Shown: positions 56,466-64,000 of the stretch, one piece after another
Position numbering within the stretch: position 1 is the stretch's first letter
Layout of the letters: each line of letters starts with the position of its first letter
NCBI GenBank assembly: GCA_050084515.1
Contig: CM114271.1
Coordinates: 20,460,001 to 20,524,000, forward strand
Length of the DNA stretch: 64,000 bases
Direction of reading: 5' to 3'
Origin: Blasia pusilla
Lineage: Eukaryota > Marchantiophyta > Marchantiopsida > Blasiales
Notes under the pieces: generated by a model
Databases searched by the model: none
What the model saw: the letters and a program-made list of their open reading frames with translations, nothing else
Told to the model about the DNA's origin: nothing
Position numbers and translations under genes: made by a program

Positions 56466-59400
56466 ATGGGTGGGCTAGTGTGGAGGCCTGCTGGAGGAGG
56501 GGGCAGTTGGTGTGCGATTTCGGACAGGCTTGGCTTGAAGCAAGAGCGGAGGAATTTGAGAGTTCGTCGCGGAGGAGAGAAAATGAGTTGTCGAGCCAGC
56601 ATGGTGAAAGTCGCGGTGGGTCAGATGACGTCTGCTTCCAACATCAACAGCAACTTCCAGACTTGCGCCGCTCTCGTGCAGGTAACACGACCAGTTCCGT
56701 CTCCCTTGCTTCCGGGTTTCCTTTGCCGGGCTCAATGGGGCAACATCTCTCTCTCTCTCTCTCCCTTGTACAAAATCTGAAAGCAATATCAACTGATCTA
56801 TCCAAGATTTTAGCAGGTACACAATGAGGTTATCAATTTACAGCTCTCTTGTCTAATCAGAGCTCGATCATGATGTGACTCTCTATATTACCACACAACT
56901 ATACATGTTTCTGTTTCCAAGCAGAGATAATAGATCAGAGAATAGATTCATGGACCTCTCAATCTAAACAAATCGGACCAAGATCTCGAACAAGTTGGAC
57001 CAAATCGGACAAGTGTTCTCGCCAGTCTTCGATGGGCCTCAATTTGCCCCGATCTCTGCTTGCGCGCTCCGACGTTGCTATGGTTGACAGAGATTTGGAG
57101 GAAGTCTCTGGAGTTCTAAGTGGCCAGCCACTCTGGGGACGTTCGATCTGATGTCGGGATTGATTTCGCGGCCTCCGTCTGCGTGAGCGGCAGCGTGGAG
57201 TGCATTAATTCGTGGAATGATAAGGGCGAGTGGTCTGAGTTGAGCGGCGAGGACGGGAGCGTTTAGCTTTCGGGTGGCCGTGATAGCTCGGATCTCATTG
57301 TCCTGCACTTGTCGGCCTATACACATTTTTGGTTGGTGGTAGGGGTTTTGACGGGCAGTGTCTGTTGTGGGGTGCAGGAGGCGGTCGCTGCAGGTGCGAA
57401 GCTTTTGAGTCTGCCCGAGTGCTTCTCTTTCATCGGCTCTAGAGAAGGAGAAGCATTGGCTATTGCGGAGCCCCTGAATGGCCCGATTATGACGCGCTAC
57501 CAAAATCTTGCCAGGCGAGCATCTTTGGTTTGATTGTCGTAAGATGGATTCAAACACTGGCGATGACAATTGTCCGATTTAGTCTCTAATTGCGTCGCTG
57601 GTTCTAGAAATATGGTGTGGGTGTCTTACCTGGGGTGGTCCATCTCTTACTGTGTATGAATAGGACAGGGAGGCAGGGTTATGGCTAGCTCTCGGCGGTT
57701 TCCAAGAAAAGGGACCTGATGACGGTCATACCTTCAACACTCATGTTTTGTTGGATGATCTGGGAGTTGTACGGAGCATTTATCGGAAAATCCACTTGTG
57801 AGCACTGCTTCTAGTCTCGGAAAATAACAATATTTGTTGTTGTACTTCTTCAAAATTGCAATTTGTTATTTGTTTCCTTTTAGAAGGAGGCATCTTCACT
57901 TTTTCGAAAAAAGGATTAGGCCCTCTCCCACTCAACCGTTATCACAATTAGGAAGCTATGGCCAAATGTAAGCCCTCAGTCTCCGTGGATGGAAATGACT
58001 GCGGATAGAACGAAATTCCTAGTTCATTCTCTTCAGTGTACGTTCTAATCCAATAATACTCTTCACGATCATGTAAGCAATACTTGTGGTGGCTGAAGAT
58101 AGCACATAAACAGGATTGGCAGTCACGGTATATTAGGACAAAAGAACCCATGACCAATTGAGGTGCTCACTAGACACTTGGAGAGACTGCAATCCCAGCG
58201 GATTACATGTCTTCGGTACCTGCGCTGCGATCCGCAACGTGTTCAATTATTGCGTTGATAATGTGTTGGACAGTGAGTTAGAGTTAGTGTTTTGAGGTAC
58301 ATGAGTTCCTGAGTATGTTGATTTACGAATGCAGATTTGATGTGGATATCCCAGGGGGGCCAGTGCTCAAGGAGAGTAAATTCACAGCTGCAGGTTCATG
58401 TGCAGTCACCCGCTGGTTCCTTCTACATCATGGACTGTCAGTCATCCCTCTGTTTACAGTCTGACCATAGGCTGAGTTGCATTGAAGTATTTATCCCTCG
58501 TTAGATGTGAAATGGGTTCTGACCCTGCAACAGGATTCCAATTCATTACAACTACCTGTCTATTCATGAACTTGACCTCAGTTGTTTCATGTTAGGAATA
58601 ACAATTGAGAAAATTTGATATATTATCTTGGTAGAGCTCTGATTTAGCAAATGTCTAAACTGTGTCTTTGCTGCCTGCTAGTTTGTTGTGATGATAATTT
58701 TTAAAATTTTCCTTTCAGGTTCAGATGTAGTTGCCGTGGACAGCCCTATTGGGAGACTCGGGTTGACTGTTTGCTATGATCTTCGATTTCCCGAGCTGTA
58801 TCAACATCTTAGGTTCAAAGAGAATGTCCAGGTACACCTTTGAGTCATCATAAGCAAGTAAAGTTGCAAGAACCCGATGGTCCTCACATGGTTTTCTAAA
58901 CCATTGTGAGCATTTTTCTGCCCTACAACCTTCACTATTCTCCATGCTCAGTGGAGAGTGGCTCCTTTTTGCTGCTTCATGGTCCACTTCCATAGCATCA
59001 CTTTCATGTGTAGACCTAAGGACCTAGTTAAATTTATGTATAAGCAGGTTGCATAATTCAGCATGAACTACAATACTACATTCACGTTGAGTCCCTGCAC
59101 ATTTTAGCCTCTGACGTAAGGTCTGAAAACTCACCTTCACAGGTGCTGTTGGTGCCATCAGCATTTACAAAGAAGACTGGGGAGGCCCACTGGGAAACAC
59201 TTCTCCGAGCACGAGCTATAGAAAACCAATGCTATGTGAGTATAACTTGCTCATAAAAAATCAGGCAGAAACTTTTTGATGGGAGTCTAGCTATCACCAC
59301 ATCAATTGTCGTGGCAAAGGCATTACAAACTCCCTGAATGCCATCTCAAACTGACATGCCCTCACTATTCCATCGTAGGTTGTTGCAGCAGCGCAGGCTG

Positions 59401-60058
59401 GAAAGCATAATGAGAAGAGAGAGAGTTTTGGCGATTCTCTGATTATAGATCCTTGGGGAACAGTGGTTGCTCGCTGTTCAGGTATGTAAGAAGTGATGTG
59501 GCAAACTGCAAGGGTTCTGTACTCCAAGAACATCAGATTGCTCATGGGATTACATGAATTGAACAAAACTTTCAAACCAATGGAAGAAATTCCTTGTCTA
59601 ATCAATAAGACACAGACGGGGTGGATTAACGAAGTAGCCTTGTCTGAGAGAAACGCTCCTCAATAATTTCTAACAATCTCGTGTGGTTTTCAATTCCCTG
59701 ATGTTGAGAAATTTCTGGCGCAGATAAATTGATGACTGGAATAGCTGTGGCAGAGATTGATCATGCCCTTCTGGACAACATAAGAGATCGAATGCCTCTT
59801 GATAAAGTAAGTTACACTCCAACATTTCGATTGCCTCGTGAGAGTTAATGTGGTCACAACCTGTGAATGAACAGAATTCAAAGCCAGCATTAGATTTGGC
59901 TTTTATGCATCTCATAGATTTGGCTTCTTTGCGTCTCAAAGATTTGTAGACTTAGGTTGGGCTAAAACTAAATTGAGGACTAGAGTGTACAGTCAATGAC
60001 AATTACCCGTGATTTTTCTGAGCAGCATCGCAGATATGACATCTATGGAAGGAACTAG
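56466..60058 (+). CDS. Nitrilase-family protein, deaminated glutathione amidase (NIT1-like)
   Basis: Nine exons: 56466-56681, 57378-57514, 57669-57797, 58335-58393, 58719-58831, 59143-59235, 59379-59481, 59724-59806 and 60026-60058. They join in phase to 321 aa. The carbon-nitrogen hydrolase triad is visible: Glu86 (LLSLPECF), Lys158 (YRKIHLF) and Cys199 ([11 protein letters not shown]). The family removes an amide from deaminated glutathione, a repair role in cytosol and organelles. Met1 adds an Arg-rich 39-45-residue extension that could target an organelle; Met40 or Met46 would give the core protein starting near VKVAVGQM. Intron 2 uses a GC donor (57515), which restores [17 protein letters not shown] second final exon follows at 60110. 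Confidence 0.9.
56743..56763 (+). repeat. (CT)n microsatellite in nitrilase intron 1
   Basis: A run of about ten CT units lies shortly after the first splice donor. It can also form a polypyrimidine tract. Confidence 0.7.
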
Positions 60059-60109
60059 AGTGCACTTTTTCGGCAGTCAATGATAATTACCCGTGATTGC
60101 TCTGAGCAG

Positions 60110-60169
60110 CATCGCAGATTTGACGTCTATGGAAGGAACTGCAAACGGGACATGATGTCTTCTCTTTGA
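60110..60169 (+). CDS. Alternative last exon of the nitrilase gene
   Basis: A ~70-bp segment containing the acceptor (gagcag) and last exon (59990-60057) is repeated at 60072-60140. The second copy has the same acceptor and phase. It encodes HRRFDVYGRN followed by ten further residues (CKRDMMSSL and stop), versus [10 protein letters not shown] and stop in the first copy. Either could be spliced to exon 8. Expression is unknown. Confidence 0.5.
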   Translation, partial: HRRFDVYGRNCKRDMMSSL

Positions 60170-61703
60170 GCAGTGCTTGTCAACCTCGTAACCGGCACCT
60201 CGGTGGGTGGAGATGATTGTCCACACCAAGTCAGCCTAGCAATTAATTATGTCATTAAACCTGACGGTTTTTGTGGGTGTTAGTCTCCTAATGCAATCCA
60301 TAATGATAAATGTTCTCTTACGTAAATTTCTAAGTGGAAGATTTGTACTGTCGAGGTAACGAGAATCGTTTTCTTTCGTGACGATAATTTTCTTAGTAAA
60401 TGATTTTATGTTAAGTACTTTTGCGCAGGATTCTTTCTCATAAGTATGCCCGGAACGTTTTTTGGTGTAAAACTGTTGAAAAGTGTATTTGGAATTATTT
60501 GAATATAGACTTATACAAATGCATAAAAATTTCGTCCGTATCCACTTCATTAGTGGAAAGATATACAGAAAACAATGCCTTCCACTAAATTTTTTTATCT
60601 AGTAATCCGATTCATTCGAGATGACATCTTCTCTACTCACCTCCACCTCCTGGGTTATATGAAAGACCGTCCACTCACTTCTTCCTCCAGAGTTATCTGA
60701 AGGGCCGGCTTATCTGGATTGTTGGGGCAGTTACCCAATAATCCAAGGAAAGTTTATCATAATGAATTACTTTCACCTTTGACAAGCGCAGTGGTAGTGA
60801 GTTATGTCCAGATATCTAACCACTGGAAATGTCAAAAGTTTACAATAGTGAAACTTGTGACACAGATTCACTTTAAACCTGCTCTCTCCCCCATGATCGA
60901 TTAGTATGTCAAAAAGCCCCTCCTGACACATCCTGGAACTGGACATCTACTTTCGAAGCAGCTGTTGGTACATGCCAAGACTAGCAACCTTGTTTCGAGG
61001 TCTAGCCAGCTGACAGAAAACTTCGAATGATGATTTCCTTAATCTACCCAAAAGTAATACATTGTGGCATGTGTGGGATACCCTTGGTTATAAGCTCTAA
61101 TGTAGTCCTGGACTGCAATTTCCATCAATAGTTAGCCTGACTGCATTAGTTTATACTCCTGGAAATGCATTTGAGACTTCATCAATATGGCAAAACCACA
61201 AACTATTTCAAAACCAACCTAGTGCAATCGATAGAAAGGATGTTCATCTTATTCCACTTGTGGCATGAACTTCTCCTGCTTGTTCTAAAAACACGTTCTC
61301 AGTGGTCAACACTACCAATTCAACCAGGCACAACTCATACAAACAAGAGGGCCTTCTGCCATTTGTGAGGACACACCACTGCAGTAAATTTCTAGTAACA
61401 GAACCCAAACAGTCTTTTACCTCTTTGAACTGCCGGATAAAACCTACACTCCATTCTTCACTACTCCATCTTTAAGGCTGGTAGAGTCCATCTTCGGAGA
61501 CTTTCACTCAAGTCTTTTCATTAGATGAAGCATTCTCACCCGAGTGCTGGAGGAGGGGGAGGGGGAGCAGTTTTGGCTAAACTCATCCATGCAACTATGC
61601 CAATACTCAATACAATCCAACCCATCACATCATACTTGAAGTCGTTGTCTTTCTTCTTCTTCTTAGAAACCTGTACACATAGAACGCAGAAGATTGGATT
61701 ACT
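60170..61703. other. Intergenic region between convergent nitrilase and TOM20 genes
   Basis: It holds the 3' UTRs of both genes. No other coding or structural feature was recognised. Confidence 0.5.
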
Positions 61704-63974
61704 TCATGCACATGACCTAGACAGCGTTGCTGTAGCCATCCTGCCAATTATAAGAAGTACCACCAAAACAACCACTACCAAACACTTCAAAAAATGCAAT
61801 CCAACATATATTTGGGTTGCCCAAAGATTTTGTCTGGCAAATAGGTTTAAAGCCCACCTTTGCAGCACCTCCACTGGGGCCGCCACTTGCACCATACATA
61901 ACCTGTTGTGATGCTAGCTGCCGCTGCAGCTCTTGATGTAGTGCAGGTGCCTGGAGCCCACAACGATTTAGAAGGGTGAGGTAATGCATCAATTCCAGAA
62001 TGGAATGAGGAATCAGAAGATTTGAGTGATGACATTCTATATAGCATAAATTAGACTGGTTACCTTGAACGTCATTTCCAGGGCCTTCTGGTACAATTCA
62101 TTATGTGGGTCCTGCAATAAGATAAGAAAAAAAAATTTTAATACTTTTCATTCGCCAAACTCTTTTGACAAGTAGGACTCCTTGTTTTGCTTGGCAGCAT
62201 TTTTGCCCAAAGAGATACCACATTGGAGACAGAGAGAGACAATACATTCCATTAAAAGCAGAAGCAGAAGCAGATCCTTTGACATGAAGGGCCAAAGATC
62301 CTTGCAAAATTGATATGAAAACAGGATACCCTGGTTTGGCAAAGTAATAAATTGAGACAAATCTCTCAAGTCAAACCCACCTCCTCGAGAGCAATCCTAA
62401 AGGAGTGGGCTGCTTGCTTGAAGTAGTCATTAGCTTGATCTGTATCTGTGACTAGGAAGCCTTGAGATGTGTGCGCATTTCCTAAGCACCAAAGAGTGTC
62501 ATGCTTTCTTGGACTGATCTTCAATGCTTCTTCCAGCTTGGACACCGCCTCTGCAAAAGAAAAAAAATTCCTCCACTTAACAAGGAGCAGAAAACAATTG
62601 ATCACTCACAGCTATTGAAAATACAGTTCACTTGCACAAAAGGGAGTTAACTGTCAATTTCCATACTCAATTCTGCTCATTTGTCCTACATTCATAGAGG
62701 GCACCTGAGAGATTGAAGCATTGAATATTCACTCAAGACTGCAGAACTGACATTGATAAGATCAATTACCCACTAGTGCACTTGCTTCATTGTGTTTACT
62801 TTGGACGGCTAGTTTTCATTCTAGTGGGCTGGCAGTGAATCACAGTGACGGGCTTCAGCTCATAAAACCTTATGCTGCCCGATAGCTTTAAGCTTGATAT
62901 TCAAAATCCTTCAATTCTGGATACAATGAGCCTTACTTCATTGAAAAAACGGTTATAATCTGGTAAAAGTCTGATGCTGTCCGATAGCATTAAGCTTGAT
63001 TTTATAAATCCTTCAATTCTCGATACGATGAGCCTTACTTTCATTAAGAAAATGGTTGTAATTGGGTTTAGTGTCCTAATTTGATTGATGAAATCCTTCC
63101 CATTTACTTAAGTGGCCGTGCTTGAAGAAGCACTATCATGGTCCGTGTTTAGTATGTTTCACATAAGTCACATGTTTGTCTTCAATTAGGAAGGTGAGAC
63201 GACAATATTGTGACAATCTACCAAGTCTACGATGGGTTTGAGAATTTCCTGGATTCGAGGATACTTCGGTCAAAATTACCATGATGAGAAATAAGAAATT
63301 CTGAGAAGAGGGTACGCGACCACAAACCTTGAACCATATTCGCTGAATCTTGACCTTGGCGGAAGTGAGCCAGCTCTAGCAAAGCTCCTCCCCATCGAGT
63401 CAAATTCTATACATAATCACGGACTGTCTGGTCAGTGTTACTAATCGGATTAAACAATTAAATCTTCATTTTCGAAATATTCCTCACCCTAACCAATGAA
63501 GAACAATTCTAAACCTTCAACCTAAACTACGACTGCTTCAGCGAGTGGGACGTTCCACAGGCAACTCCTTCAGGAGTCGGACCGAATCAACCGACCCCCG
63601 CTGGGGCACTACATATCAGCCCCGCAGCCCTGTGACCTGAAGAAAAAACACTTTGACCCATCCACGCATCTACCACGTCCAGAAGTCGCCCCCCACCCCC
63701 AAACAGCCCGAGGCCTCGAAAACAATCCCTGCTCAATGTCTGAAGAGGTCTTAACCTTAATTGTGCATCATCTGGACACAAGAGCCAGCCAGCGAACGAA
63801 TTCTGTCCTAAGCAGGGCAAAGAGAAAACACAATCATATCATGACTAAAGAAAATCAAACCGGGATGCATACATCGGGATCGTTGGGATTGCGCAGATAC
63901 TCCGCGGCAGCCTTCTCACGCGTTTGCTCGAAAAGCATGAGCCTCTCAAGCTCCTCACGTGGTATCGAGTCCAT
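61704..63974 (-). CDS. TOM20: TOM20, mitochondrial outer-membrane import receptor (plant type)
   Basis: Six exons on minus: 63974-63873, 63406-63328, 62550-62381, 62111-62064, 61950-61858 and 61784-61704. Phases close to 190 aa. The start MDSIPREELERLMLFEQTRE matches the plant TOM20 N-terminus, followed by NLTRWGGALLEL. The TPR-like region is EAVSKLEEALKISPRKHDTLWCLGNAH and AAHSFRIALEEDPHNELYQKALEM. The last exon supplies a hydrophobic tail anchor (CLVVVVLVVLLIIG) and a short basic end, as in plant TOM20, which is anchored by its C-terminus and binds presequences. The last intron (61857-61785) is my choice; reading through it gives a C-terminus without a clear membrane helix. Confidence 0.87.
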
Positions 63975-64000
63975 TTTCGCTGGACTTCAAAACCACAGAG

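Noticed and set aside
61717-61992. TOM20 read-through C-terminus without the last intron
   Set aside because: It gives no clear membrane anchor. Splicing 61857-61785 yields a hydrophobic tail typical of TOM20, although transcript data would be needed to settle it.

Overview
The window is plant nuclear DNA in which a few intact intron-bearing host genes stand in a large mass of nested, mostly decayed LTR retrotransposons. A plant-type TOM20 receptor, a plastid-type FHA protein, a P-class PPR protein resembling Arabidopsis At5g39980 and a short run of TTTAGGG-type repeats point to an embryophyte or close streptophyte. The retroelement content suggests a seedless lineage, but that is inference; nothing here fixes the species.

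Host genes. (1) FHA-domain protein, minus strand, five exons, 23277-21217. (2) PDM3/EMB3140-like PPR protein, plus strand, two exons, 39745-42010. (3) Nitrilase-family deaminated-glutathione amidase, plus strand, nine exons, 56466-60058, with a second copy of its last exon at 60110-60169. (4) TOM20, minus strand, six exons, 63974-61704, convergent with (3). I joined exons by hand; the phases close without a frameshift in all four.

Mobile DNA. Family I is a Ty3/gypsy chromovirus with a C-terminal chromodomain and ~1 kb LTRs. Copy A (263-7522) sits inside copy B (minus, 1-262 plus 7523-11244). B in turn sits inside copy C of family II, a three-level nest. Family II is the most unusual content: a gypsy-type element whose pol carries a C5-cytosine DNA methyltransferase domain between protease and reverse transcriptase, and a C4HC3 PHD finger after the integrase. 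Three copies are present: C (plus, 11245-18137), D (minus, 25277-33096, internally deleted) and E (minus, 47201-56193). Family III consists of non-autonomous relatives: F (minus, 34057-38821), solo LTR G (48612-49406, inside E's integrase) and solo LTR H (33568-34056 plus 38822-38954, split by F).

Family II termini look odd. The 5' end carries block A only, while the 3' end reads B-A-B (copies C and E) or B (copy D). This is a split-direct-repeat-like layout in an element with a DDE integrase. D, E, F and G are flanked by 4-bp target duplications. A MULE-like element encoding a SWIM zinc-finger protein lies in D's leader (29543-31748), and a degraded non-LTR-type reverse transcriptase lies at about 45560-47050.

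How the parts relate: the host genes have no evident joint pathway; each is an independent housekeeping or organelle gene. The retroelements carry three kinds of chromatin module (chromodomain reader, PHD reader, DNA-methyltransferase writer). The family II coding regions carry C-to-T type stop codons, as expected if these loci have been methylated.
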